In this document: in pieces, positions 22,704 to 35,300 of the stretch
Layout of the letters: every line of letters starts with the position of its first letter
How positions within the stretch are numbered: position 1 is the stretch's first letter
NCBI GenBank assembly: GCA_034440635.1
Contig: JAOTON010001929.1
Location: 124,001-188,000 of the forward strand
Length of the DNA: 64,000 nucleotides
Direction: 5' to 3'
DNA from: Lepas anatifera
Taxonomy: Eukaryota; Arthropoda; Thecostraca; Lepadidae
Notes under the pieces: model-generated
Database searches by the model: none
What the model saw: only the letters and a program-made list of their open reading frames with translations
Told to the model about the DNA's origin: nothing
Translations under genes and position numbers: made by a program

Positions 22704-23060
22704 TTAACCCTTGCTTGGGCGGGGAGGTGTTTGTACTCTCGCTCCGGTGGGGGTGTTTGAACTCCCCCTCGAGCTTTCCGGCGACGCGATAAAACTGCGA
22801 CGCGAAGCGCCGCCCTTCTTGGCACACCTTATCCTTAGTAAATTCCGCAACTTTCCCACAAAATTGTAATGTTGGGTCATCTCAGGTCAGGTCACCAGTG
22901 CAGGTCAAGTGACCTTGCCTCCAAAATTGATTAAGGTTGCATAAATGGATAAATCTATCGGATTGAAACTTGTACAAGATAATGGGTGCACCGAGTACTA
23001 CAAAATTTATTGCGGGATTTGTCATATCGATGACCTAGGGTCAGGTACGGATCAAGACCT
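22704..23060 (+). mobile_element. Left part of a TTAA-type AGGTCA-rich element (truncated)
   Basis: Starts TTAACCCTTGC and contains the family core TCATCTCAGGTCAGGTCACC followed by AGTGCAGGTCAAGTGACC. It runs into a (TA)n tract, and I find no right TTAA end. Confidence 0.6.
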
Positions 23061-23104
23061 CCATTGGAAATGCATGAGATAAACAGGAATAATTGGGCTG
23101 TATT

Positions 23105-23108
<4 letters not shown>

Positions 23109-23180
<72 letters not shown>
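23109..23180. repeat. (TA)n microsatellite
   Basis: Uninterrupted TA run of about 72 bases. Confidence 0.95.
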
Positions 23181-23182
<2 letters not shown>

Positions 23183-23265
23183 AATACACCCGTGAATATT
23201 CGCAGCCGTATACAGATGCGAATACCTTCATTTTCTCTAAATCGTAGTACCCTGTGCTCTTTTCC

Positions 23266-23865
23266 AGGTTGATGTCTATTTTTTACCTGTGACTTTTGAG
23301 AGATCATGTGGGGCTACATAACACGCGCATTGGGGGGGGGGTCTGAGCCACCTTTGCTTTGACGGGGGCAGGTACCCCCCCCTTAAGATCTCGAGAACCA
23401 CGGTAGGTAGCGAAAAACAGTAAACGGTGTTGGGTAGCCCTCCACTTCTCCATCGAAAATATTTGAACCATTTTTGTCGGGTCGCTTTTAAGGTCACGAG
23501 AGGTCAAAACATGCCGTCATAGGGATAACATGTAAATGAAGTTTTTGGCCATTACATCTGAACAGGTTGATGTCTATTTTTTTACCTCTGACTTTTGAGA
23601 GATCATGTGGGGCTACATAACACGCGCATTGACGGGGGTCTGAGCCACCTTCGCTTTGACGAGGGGCGGGTACCCGCCCCCCTTAAGATCTCGAGCACCA
23701 CGGTAGGCAGCGAAAAACGGTAAACCGCGTTGGGTAGCCCATCGACTTCTCCATCGAAAATATTTGAACCATTTTTTGTCAGGTCACATTTGAAGTCACG
23801 AGAAGTCAAAACATGCCGTCATAGGGATAACATGTAAATTAAGTTTTTGGCTATTACATCCGAAC
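23266..23865 (-). repeat. Two tandem copies (about 300 bp) of a TTAA-element end
   Basis: Copies start at about 23,266 and 23,563 with GGTTGATGTCTATTTTT, and each contains AACACGCGCATTG and GTCTGAGCCACCTT. The sequence is the reverse complement of the right end of the elements at 40,877 and 42,437, lacking the outermost T of TTAA. Confidence 0.85.
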
Positions 23866-23937
23866 AAGTACCTTACATTCCACCTATACCTTACGGTCAT
23901 AGGTGTGCGAACATGGGGGAGGGTCAGGGCAATATTA

Positions 23938-26005
23938 TTAACCCTTGCCTCGGTGGGGTGGGGGTGTTTGAATACCGCCCCGGGTTTTTTCGGTGGCACC
24001 AAAAACGGTGGTGCGAAGCGTAGCCGTACTTTACACACCTAATCCCTGGTCACTTCTATAACTTTTCCTAAAATCTTCAGGTTGGGTCATCTCAGGCCAG
24101 GTCACCAGTGCAGGTCAAGTGACCTCATCCAAAAAAGCTAAAGATGGCACAGTTAACACGCGCCCCGCTGGGGGAGGGGCGAAATTCGCCCCCTCCTGGT
24201 TTTTTCCAGATAACGCAAAAACGAAGAGACGCAGAACAACGAAATTTACAGTACCTTATCCCTGATCAATTTAACACATCTGACCAAATTTTTTGGGTAA
24301 GTTTAAGTCGGGTCAAGGAGCTATTCAAGATCAATTGACCCGACCTCAAAACCTAAAATCATGAGTTTGAAGCGGCGCCCAGGGAACATCAGCAAACCGA
24401 TCAGTTTGAAACTTTCACAATATGATGAAATCATATCATAAGGGTCTATCATATCGAATCATATCAAATCATAAGGGTCTACAAATCTGCTATCTCGGAA
24501 TTTCGATATTGCTGACCTAAGGTGGGGTAAATTTTTTGGTCACCCCGTTATAGTCTATGGTGAAAAATAGAATGAGCTCGTTTTCAGTAAGTACTGGATA
24601 GATAAAGATGAAAATTCTCAAACCGTCTATTCTTACCACGATCTTGACCTTAAAGTTGATTTTTGAGCATCTGACCTCTCAAAAGTCATGTCAGGTCACA
24701 GGAGCATAGAGTGATTGTTTTGCCAATAACTTCTCACTGAATTGATATATGTAAGGCTCCCATTTTGCTTGCATTTTGCTTATATTGTCACGAGGAGTCG
24801 ATTGATATGCAACATGACCATACCAGGTCACTCTGTGACCTTGACCTAGCTCGAGGTCAACACTTTTTCACTATTTGGTTTAGCAATGTCATATTATACT
24901 TCATTCGATTCGCCGCGATGAGAGGAATCCGATGGTGCATAAATATTTGCTCTAGCTCCTCCTCTTATTACAGATCTAGAGCGAGAAACGTACACCGCTC
25001 TGTTGTAAGCCAATGGAACCTTCTTTGATGGTTTGATGGATTCTTCTCTGCTGACCTCAATATTGACCTGACATAAAAACTATTCGTATAAAATTTATTC
25101 GTCTTGTCAAGGGCTTTCGAACGCTGCCTGTAATTTGTTTTAGCTTTCGTGGGAAATGAGGTACGGAGCGGGCGAAAAACGCCCCCCCAGCGGGGTGTGT
25201 CTTGCCAGGGACCCCAGCGGGGCGTGTGTTAAGAACAGGTCGAATATATTCACATGAAAATCGCATAATGGGCCCACCTGGTGCTACAAAACTTCGGGAT
25301 TTTTCGCATCGATGACTTAGGGTAAGGTACGGATTATGACCTCGCATTGGAAATTCCGTATATACGGTTTAGAACGCTTTTCTATTCTTATATTCTCAAA
25401 AATACTAGTAAGGCCCTCTCCAAGTTCAGCTTGGACCTGTGACCTCTGAGAGATCATCTCGGACTACTTAGCAGATGTTCAGACTTGGGTCAATATCGTC
25501 GGGGGAAATGAGGAAAAAGGTTTTCATTTTGATACTCTTACGTTTGGATTATTATTGCGAGTCGATTGGTAGGTATGCATATTGACTATGTTGGACCATA
25601 CGATGGCCTTGACCTGACGTTATGTTAGCTAATTTTATGTTTTAACCTAGTATGGTTATATCATGCATAATTCGATTCGCCGTAGCAAGAGAAAGCGAAC
25701 AAGGGCTAAATATTAGTTCTAACTCAACTGTCAGACGCTAATGCGAGTCGATTGATATGCTAACTCAACCCGGTCAGACGCTTGAGCCAAGAATCCCTTA
25801 TCTAGCCTGTCACCTTATTTGACCTGTCATGACCTCAGTATTGATCTGAGTCAAATCGTGATCGATGTAGTTTCTTCATTATTTATGAAGGGCTATCCAA
25901 CAGCCTTAGCGTTTTATCCCGCACAAGAGCCGAGATCAAGGGAGTGCTTGTCCCCCGCCCCACAGGGATAAAAATGGTTCGGAGGCCCAATGGGGTGGGT
26001 GTTAA
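23938..26005 (+). mobile_element. TTAA-flanked AGGTCA-rich element, interrupted by another copy
   Basis: Left end TTAACCCTTGCCTCGGTGGG; right end TGGGGTGGGTGTTAA. The core carries the conserved AGGTCAGGTCACCAGTGCAG segment. It is split by a related element at 24,153-25,232. Its own continuation resumes at 25,233 with ATAATGGGCCCACC and GCATCGATGACTTAGGGTAAGG, colinear with other copies. No transposase is present, so it is non-autonomous. Confidence 0.75.
24153..25232 (+). mobile_element. TTAA-flanked AGGTCA-rich element (nested copy)
   Basis: Begins TTAACACGCGCCCCGCTGGG and ends CCCAGCGGGGCGTGTGTTAA, a clear terminal inverted repeat with TTAA on both sides. It is closely related to the element at 43,802-44,777 and non-coding. 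Confidence 0.88.
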
Positions 26006-26804
26006 CGCTACCTCGATGTTTCATCAGAGATTCCCGGGCACCCAAAAATATATAAATACACACCTCTGCTATGCACCTGAAGTTCATGAATGCCCCCTAG
26101 AAATTATCTCCTTTGTAAATTTGCGGCGTATCCGAAAAAACCTGGCTGCACCATTGCATGCAGACTTGTATTATCCGCCTCCCCATGTCTCGCGTTCCGC
26201 ATTTTCATATATCTGATGAGTTGACACGCCTGTTTGTTTGTCAAACGATTACACTATGAAATCGGAATCCCGGGGCCTTGATCTGCCCTTGAACAAGACT
26301 GAGCAAGCGTGGTGGGCGGGGATACCGGCAGCGGGTCTGCTGGATTTAAAGCTGCCATGGTTGAAAGACGATGCAGTTGACCCATTCTTGTCTGAGTGCT
26401 GCTGTCCTGGTGATCACCTCATATGTAAATTTTTTATTTTTCTTTTTGAGATGTATAAACTACGGACACACGCATTGACAAAATAATCAACTTGATGATT
26501 GTGGTCAATACACGGAAGAACTAGAATCACTTTAGGGAGGTCGGATCCTATAGGCCCATCCCTGGCTGCGGTACTGGGGCTGACCTGACAAATCGGGACC
26601 AGATTTGAATATTATTATTGAATGTCACGAGGTGGAATGAGCCAGTCCCGGCAACTAAGGTGAACAGACCCCCGAACCTTCCAGGCCATTTTACCGTTGT
26701 TTGCTTCAATTTTTCTCTGATTGCTGGGTACTGTGTTCAGAATACTTGAACTAAGAATCGCTTACTTTTCAGGTTAATTTTGATGTGAAGCGTGAAGACG
26801 TACG
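26006..26804 (+). other. Region upstream of the SQ-rich gene, with a strong splice acceptor
   Basis: No coding exon is supported before 26,805. A pyrimidine-rich acceptor CTTACTTTTCAG ends at 26,772, and the next 32 bases carry in-frame stops before the ATG. The gene therefore probably has a spliced 5' UTR. Confidence 0.5.
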
Positions 26805-29381
26805 ATGATGGATAACTGCGATCTAGAGAAACGTGCAACATATTCTTCGCAGCCATCCCGTTTGGGTTACGAAGAGGACCTTTCTGAGCACCGCCTATTT
26901 TCATCTTGCCCGGTGTCTGCGCCGGATGGGTTTGGCGAAGATCCACGTCAAAAGCATGATGAATGCTTGTTGAAGGACGTTCCCGGCCCTAAAGCAAGTC
27001 TTGATATTAGCTCGGCTCTCTCATGTTATTCGCCCGCAGAAGGTGAAAGCGGAACAGCCGAGCAAAATCAGCTCATTAGTACTTCAGATCCTTTTCCTTC
27101 ATTAACCAGAACATCACTAATTGTGTGCAAAAATGGCAAGGAAAGGGAGAAAAGTGAGAATGTCAGCGGCTTCACTCGTTTCTCTAGCCAGCCGTCTCCA
27201 GCGGACTCGCTGCCCGACACAACAGGCCTGCGCGCTGGGAAGCGATCGCACGGCGTGTACGACGATAGCTGCGACATTACCCTAAGTCTGGAGGCCCTCT
27301 GCCTGGAGCGCGCCGGGAAAAGACCATGTGGGGTAATTAATGAAGAGCCTGGCATTGCTCGGCTGGAACAAGAGAATCTTCCTGCGAGGCAAGTACTTGA
27401 TGGTGCTGTACTCACCTCACAGAGACGGGCACAGTATGTTTCTGCCTCCACTACCGAGGCCGACAGCCACCGGACTGATGAAGAAACAAACTCCCAGTCC
27501 ACGCAGGAGAGCTGCAAGAGCTTGTTCGAGCTGAGCAGCAAAGGGGGCGTGGTGGATTCTGCGAACAAAATCAGTAATGATTCCGAAGGAGCCGATTTGG
27601 GTAGAACCCATTTCGACGTAGGAGCAACCGACATGTTGCCCGGAAGCAAATCTACGAAGCTTCCCTGTGGGTTTTCTTCTCAGGGACTTCCACCGATTTC
27701 TGCGCTAAACTTTCGAGGCTGGTCTTCTCAGCCAGCTGCTTATACTTACACGTGTGAAGGGCCAGATCAACCACGCAAGGACCCAAGCCATGTGCGCAGT
27801 CTCAACCAGCTTCAGAGAACGTTTCTGTCCCAGCAGCTGCCGGCAATTTCAAACGTGAACAACTGCAACTTCTTGTCGCAGCCACTTGGCAGTGTGTGTT
27901 CTCAGGGACAAGACATGGACTTGTTTACGGAGCGAGCTCAGATAGAGAGAGCTTCCCTGTCAGATAAGCCGGACAAAACGTTTCGATCGCAGCAAAGCTT
28001 GCAGAGGCCTAATTTGGAGTCCCAAGCCTCCACCAAGTCTCCTGAGTCCCAGCAGGTCTCGCAAGTCACTACGATTCAGCCAGAATCTAAGGAAGATACC
28101 GTAAATCTATCGTTACCCGGGACACACCAAACAAGCGGCACCCTCAGAAAGTTGGCATCCTGTCCTGTAAATCGGTCTCTCGTGCAGTCTCGTGAGTGGT
28201 CGTCTCAACCGGCCGTCTGCGCAGGCGCAATCGGATCCAAAATGGACTCGGGGAGGGAAGCCTGCGATAGGCCCATGTTCTGGTCTCAGCAGACATCTCT
28301 GACGGTTAACACTCTGTCCTGCCAGTTAATGTCTCAGGCTGCCGGAGAAATGTGCGCCGAAACACCGCAGAAGTCCAGCCTGCCGGCATCGTCTACCCCG
28401 CCAGGAGCGTGTAATGCACCAAGCCAGGAGCCCGAACTCCCGCCCAGCCTTCCACTAAGTAGCTCCAGCGTGCCCCCCGTGTCACCCGACACAGCCCAGC
28501 GCCTCAGTGACGTCGTGTGTATGGCCATTGGGGCTCAGTCCCACCCTCAGGAGGTGTTTTTGTCTGATGATCCACTGATCTACCTGTCTAGCTCTCCGAT
28601 CCCCAGCCCCAGTGATGCTAACAACCAATCTAAAACTGTTTCACACGGCGTAGCATCGCGTTCTCAGCCTGAACCACTATCTCAGGGCCCGCCAAATGAG
28701 CTCATCCGAGAAGAATCGGAACGGGACTCTACTTCACTGACAGCCTCTGGCCATTCCGAAATGGAGGACTATATCGACAGTCTGATAGACGGCGTCGCGG
28801 AGTCAGCTGGGAGCTCGCGATCTGACGGCAGGGTCTCTCTGGAACCTGTTAAAGCACCAGTTGAAGCACTATGCTGTGTCTCCGGTGGGATACAGGCCCC
28901 GAATAAATACACTGGTGGTTGCGAGCGTCCGTCCCAGCCTCGGCCATCACTGGCCCAAGCATTTGATGTCGCATTTTCACGAGTGTCTCATCTCGTCACT
29001 TCGAAGGCTGATGTGGTCGATGGAGATTTCTGCTCTCAAAACGGAGGATCCGACGGCGAAGCTTTTCCTGCCGAGGATACTTCTTCGCAGAAAGCGATAC
29101 AGGAGTATGGTCAGAATGGTGACATTTCGTCGACTAATTCCACATCTGGCGCGGACAAAGCGGTGCCCGAAATCGAAATGCGCGGGTCCTGTGGTCCCGA
29201 AACCTGCGGTGTGAAAAGCAGCAGTGACGGGGTATGTTTCACAGCGGAAAGAAGTGGTGAAGACTGTACAGAGAGTCAGGACCTGCGGTGTTCTCACCAG
29301 GGTCCAGACCCGACCAGTCTCAGTACGGGTTGTACTCATGGCCCAGCAGAGGGTGGCAGCATCGGCGGCTGTCAGAGCCAG
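26805..29381 (+). CDS. SQ-rich gene, exon 1 of coding sequence (859 codons)
   Basis: The open frame from ATGATGG runs to donor CCAG|GTAAGA, ending in phase 0. It holds the 24 SQ and one TQ sites and the nine aromatic-x-S-Q motifs. A DDPLIYLSSSPIPSPSD patch and an acidic MEDYIDSLIDGV patch could be binding motifs. Confidence 0.8.
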
Positions 29382-32300
29382 GTAAGAGGCGTGGTACGAA
29401 GCGTGCATCTATTTTTGGCCAGCTTCTGGTCAGGAGATTGCTAAATATGTAAATGAGAAGGTTGATGTTTAAAATTGCTTTATAGCCGTGTTTTTAAAAT
29501 CCATAGCTCATGATCGTGTAATTGATGAGGCTAACAACAATCCATATTAAATGCAGACATTAAAGCTCATGGCTAATCAGGAAAAGTTCGGGGTCTCTAA
29601 TAGGAATGTTTTACTGTATCGGTTCTTAAAAGAAATTGTTTTTACTTCAGTAGCATACTATTATGACTGCAAACATAGTTGCATTCAAAGAGGTACTTCT
29701 AGGTATATAAGAATATTTATTGTCTACAAACCATTGGGGCTGCCTACGTGATAAAATTTCCAAGTAGAACATTTGTTGTTTTGGCATAAGCTACTTAAGA
29801 TGCCCTGAATGCATAGTTTACAGCAGCATTTATGTTCACTCTTAACCCCTGGAAGTAACCCTGCCATCGTTTCGACGTGAAAGTCGTCCTCTCCTTACCC
29901 TGTGTTGCCCCTGTTGTTACTCTAAGTTATTGCTCATCGCCGTATCCGTGATCGGCTCCGTGATCCAAATTTCCGTTCGCCGATGACACTCGTTGACCGG
30001 TCTCCGGCGTGCAGCGGTCAGAGCCGTGCGGGGCGTCGCCGGCGGACTCGCCGGACTGCTCTCTGCGGACTCCGCTGCCGACGCTGAACCGCGCCGACCG
30101 TCTGCGGCAGCTGCGCGCCGGCGGTGTGGAGGTGGTGCCGTCGCCGCCGACACCGGCGCACGCCACTCCCAGCGCCTCCCAGGAGCTGCACCTGCTGTGT
30201 GGACTGGAGGACACGCGGGACGGTGCCGGAGAGACGACTGGGTGTGTGGTGGCGGCGGCAGGCCGGTCCCAGCCAGCATCCGTGGAGCAGGTGCTGCGGA
30301 GCGGTCCATTGAGCACCTCAGATGAGGTGGAGGTGATGGGTGTCATGTCGGACGGGGACGCCTGTGACATGTTCAGTCAGGGGTCGGATGCGGCCGGGGA
30401 AGGCGCTGCTGAGAGCACCCCGCTGGAGGGGTGGACTGGACTGGGGATGGAGTTCACGGGTTGTCACGAGTCTCCGGTGCCTGTGGTAGCGCCAGTGCCC
30501 GCCTCGCTGGACACAGTACTGTCGCAGAGCTCTGACGACAACCCGCTGAACGAGGCTCGCTTCATGACCTCACTGTCGCTGCTGTGTCTGAGCCAGGAGT
30601 CGGGCGCAGATTCGCAGAATTATGGCCCAGAGGCGTGCGCTCCGGGGCCAGTCCCGCCGTACAACAGCGATTGTCCAGTTCGGGCAGATTTTGGGCGGAA
30701 AACAATTCAGGGCTACGGCTGCATTTTGGACCCGTCACACGAATCTGGTGTGCCGATTGAAGCTCCGACCCACGAGGCAGCACTGCCGGGAGCGACGGGT
30801 CCGACAGGGCCTGACATGTGCGAAACGCCTGTTGCCAAGGTGGAAGGGCATTGTGTGCAGAGTCACATTGAGCCTCCGACCCACGCAGGGACCGCTGTAA
30901 GGTCGCATGTTGACGACGTTGCTCCTGCCCCGCTCGAAGCCGAGTCCACAGGAGTGGCGCGCGACCCGGACCTTGCCTGCTCATCCTCTGAAGTCGGCCT
31001 CGGCGCTGCGGCTGGTTCAGAGGTGCTGTCTGGTCGCAGCAGTGCCTCCCTGTTCAGCACGTCTGACCGCGACGGTAGCCCGCCCTCTCTGACCTGGGAG
31101 CCGGCAGACACCCCTCCCGGCCAGCGTGGAGGGAGTCCGCCGTCTCAGCGCCCAGACCACCGCAGCGGCTGTGATGAGTCACAGACCTCGGACCCCAACA
31201 ACAGCCCAGCGTGTGGCCAGCCACTGGGATCAGCCCAGGGTTCTCCAGGTCTGGGTGAATGTGCCGGTCCCACCCAGGACAAGCCCCTCGTCAGCGGCAC
31301 CGGCGGTACAAGCGAGCCGTCTGGGGGAACTGGAAAAGCTCCTGCGCAGAATGTATTGCTCAGCTGTTCAGCAGATCTGCCGTTTACGTGTGGTCAGGAG
31401 AGGTTTGCTAGCTCAGCACGTGACAGGGGATCAGACGACAGACTGGTGACCCGCGCCCCGGAGGAGGAGCTCTCGCAGGAGTGCGCCGCGCTGCCGCTGG
31501 CCACCCAACCCTTCCAGTTGCTCTCGCTTGGACCCGCCGGAGGTATGTCGCCTTCCAGCTCTTTCCGCCTTGTGGTTTTTTATCGAGCGGTCGGTGTGAG
31601 CTGTCTGTAACGATGAAATTCGGGACCGTGGTGCTGGCTTCAGGTTTGAACTTTCCTTGCTCGGACTCTTTCTTAAGAATGCATGGTTTTTACTGCTATC
31701 ATTAATGAACATTCAAGGCGCTTTCTCCGCATCACGCAATATAAGGCTAGGCTAGTATCCTTTATTTCAAAGGATGTAAATATAAGAGTTAGGCGGTCCC
31801 TTACTTAAGTCCACTTCTCCGCTACTTGCGGACTCTCCAAATGGTAGCGGAGCAGCGGTAGCAATTTCCATAGCTATAAAGTAGCGGAGTAGCGGGTAGC
31901 GGACTCAAAATAATTGAAGAGTGCTACCGACAGCTTGTTAACCCGCGCCCCACCGGGGGTCCGGCGCTACCTTCGCCCCACCGAGGGCCATCGATGGCCC
32001 CCACCCCATCTAACTCCGAAAATATGGGGGTTAGCGCAAATCTGCAAATAGCATTAGAAAGCTCGCGTGAATTCAGTAAGAAATTACTTTGCATGTTTAA
32101 GCGCTCAGGTCAATGGGTTGACCTCCAGAGGTCAAGAAAGGTCACGATAGGCTATTTTCACTCAAATATGCAATGCTTAAGAAAACTGGGCATAACTCTT
32201 ATGCCATTAGAGCTATTGAGATCTGGTAAAGTACATTTGATAGGAAAATGTCAGTCCTTTTTCCGCTATGTGGAACGTAAAGACCTCCCGCCAGTGGTTT

Positions 32301-35300
32301 GACCTCCAGAGGTCACCTCGTGACCTAATATGACCTGAGGTCACGAAAGGTCACAAAGTGATCTTACCGTATATCAAATGAAAGCCAGTGACGAGACATA
32401 CACGATGGTGTTTGTTTCATTGCTCTAGCTTAATTGGGTCAAAAGTTATTGTCAAAATACTGTTTTTAGCCCCTGGTGACCTTGGATGACCTTGCAAAAG
32501 TCAAAGGGCAAATATGACCCCTGGGATCCGTGAAAGGGTGGCCAAAAACGCTGTTCTGAGCAGTCTGAGCATTTGCACTCATTTTTGTGACTTTTAAATC
32601 ATAAGACAGCTTTTCCCCATGCTTTTCCAATGGGAGAGGTTGCCTCGTGACCTGACCTCAGGTCACGAAATCGAAAAAATCCCGGATATACACGTTGTAG
32701 ACCCTGGAGGGGTCATGGAGTGTAGCAAGTTTCAAATTGATCGACTAAGAAATGTAGCTCTTATAGAGCTCCAAAGTTGAAGTGAGGTGACCTTGGTTGA
32801 CCTCGCCTGGTGACCTGACCTTGGGTGACCCGGGGTAAAAATTTTTAGGGATGGTGGGAAAATGATGAGGTGAGAGATAGAGCCCTCAACCGCGGTGCTC
32901 CGTCTCGTCGTGTTTCTGCTATCTTGAAAAAACCTTAGGGGGCCATCGATGCCCCCCGTGGGGCGAGGGTTAAGGGGGCCGCAAATCCCCTAAAATCGGA
33001 GATGTTTATCGGAAGAAATGATTTTCTCCACCAGAAAAAAACAGGAGATTAACTTCATGTTTGTGTGTGATTTTGTTTGCATATCTTACAATAAACTTAT
33101 AGTTTTGGATGCGATAAATAGATAACTAGTAAACCTTTGAACTTTTGGAATGTATTAAAAAAGATAAATGCAGATTCATTCCTGGGGAAGCACTTTAGTA
33201 GCGCTTTGCAATAAAAAGTAGCGGTAGCGGAGTAGACGGTAGCGGTATCGTAACTTGTACAAAGTAATCCTAGTAGCGGTTGTGGTTTCAACTGCTGTCC
33301 ATAGCTCTCCAGTTTTGATTAATGTCATTTCCAGGGAGCGATTCAAAGCTTATGGTGCGTCTTTTTGCGGTTAAAAGCTAAAGAGCCCGTGCTTCTCGCT
33401 CCCTATTGCCGTAACACTGGTTTATAGAACAAACAAGTTGTCATGTGTTTTACGGCGATGTGACTGCGACAGCGAAGTATGCTATGGAAACAGTTTCAAA
33501 AGAGCAAATGAATAGATTGACGTAGCTTCAGCCCTGCGACGTTTCAGACATTGCTTGTACCTTAGGGGCGGGCCGTCCATAAATAACGTAACGCAAGAGA
33601 ATGAGGGAGTCAGCCGCAGCGTTATCAAACGTTACCCACCGGCGTCAAATAGCGTTACATTTGGGAGGGGGGTAGAGAATCACAAATTAATGTGCCACGT
33701 AATTAATGGACTCTTCCTTATTTTGAGAAATTAAATTGATATGCGGAGTGTTTATGGTGTGAAATGTTTCCAGTAGTTGTCCCCATGTTGTGCGGTACCG
33801 CCAGACGGTGACTGGCTGGATGGGAGGCGTCAGCAGACCCTCTGCGGACCCTGCCAGCCGCCCCCCGCGGCGACAGAGGGCTTCGAAACTCCTGCCATGG
33901 CCCAGCCTGCCGATCTCCGGATACCCAGTAAACCAGCTCAGAACGGTGATTACTTAGCGGCGATCCTGGGAAAGATACGGGATTTCGCTGTACAGGGTTT
34001 TATTTGAACGATTTTTGTTTTTTGATAGTTTTTAAGCGCCTGCCAGCTGTTCTCTATTGTAGTCCTTGAGCGCCGCACAAACGTCATAAGATATCTTTTT
34101 CTGATTTGCTTTTGTGCATTTTTAGTTAGATCCGCTTCCCTGACTGCTGTCTGTCATCCAAAGTCAAAAAGACGTAACCGACATTTTCTAAACTTTTCAG
34201 GACAGCAGTTTTTTCTGTTTTCAGGATATTCTGGCTCGCTTGTAGCATGTAGCGATGAAAATTGCGTATGAATCGAAAGATGAAGTCATGTCCTGTTCCA
34301 CTACTAAAATTTTCCATAAAAGTCCTCATAAAGTCAATAATATTTGAAATGTTTATTTACCAAGGTAATTAAAAGCGTAAATTTTCGAGAGTGCCCAGGT
34401 CAAAAAAGCGTATCTGAGCAAAAAGACGTATGCATCATACGCGTACATACGTGTATAGGTGCTTCATACATCATACGTGTACATCATACGCGTATTTGCC
34501 AGTTGTGTCAGGCGTCTTTTAGAGCCTGCTTTCAAGCCGGAAAAAGCACGTATATTTCATTTGCTAACACTCGTTGCCTGTCGTATGACTTCAAAACAAA
34601 GGGCCAGCAGGAACACTTATTTCAGTCACAATTGACATTGTATTGTTTCGATTTGAACTTATTCAACCTCAAATAAAGCGAAAATTACACTCTGTTCCGA
34701 GCTCGCTTCAGCTGACGACCCAAACCCGGTGAGTGTCTGTGAGCTACTGTATTGGGCTACTGACCCGGCACACGGCGGTGGCGGCCGCACCGCCTGAGGC
34801 AGTGACCGACCGGGCGGGCGGTAGTGGTGCCAAACAACATCACTGTACAAGTGGTTCCAAATATTACCGTACACCTCCCCCAAACATCAAGTATCAAATA
34901 TCGGACACCACCGTACACCTTCCCCGCCGAACATGTTTCCACTCAAAGCACACGTATTTCACGTGCCGTTAACGGCCCCACTGTGGGTTTTCTTAGGAGA
35001 AACTGACTGCTCCGTTTAGGCTGAGGGGTACGACGCCGGCGCCGGCGGTGACGGCGATAATGGCGGCGGCGGATCCTCCAGCGACTGAGGGCGCGACTCC
35101 AGCCGCGAGCACAGCGCCGACGGGTGTGGCGGCCCCGGCTGCTTTGCCAGTTGTGTCAGGCGTCTTTTAGAGCCTGCTTTCAAGCCGGAAAAAGCATGTA
35201 TATTTCATTTGCTAACACTCGTTGCCTGTCGTATGACTTAAAAACAAAGGTCCAGCAGGAACACTTATTTCAGTCACAATTGATATTGTATTGTTTGATT

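Noticed and set aside
27068..27649. 193-codon - strand ORF inside exon 1 of the SQ-rich gene
   Set aside because: It is antisense to a much longer phased exon, with no domain or splice support.
33777..34007. Extra exon in intron 2 of the SQ-rich gene
   Set aside because: Frames near possible acceptors meet stops without a GT donor in the right phase, while direct splicing 31,542 to 36,234 is in phase.
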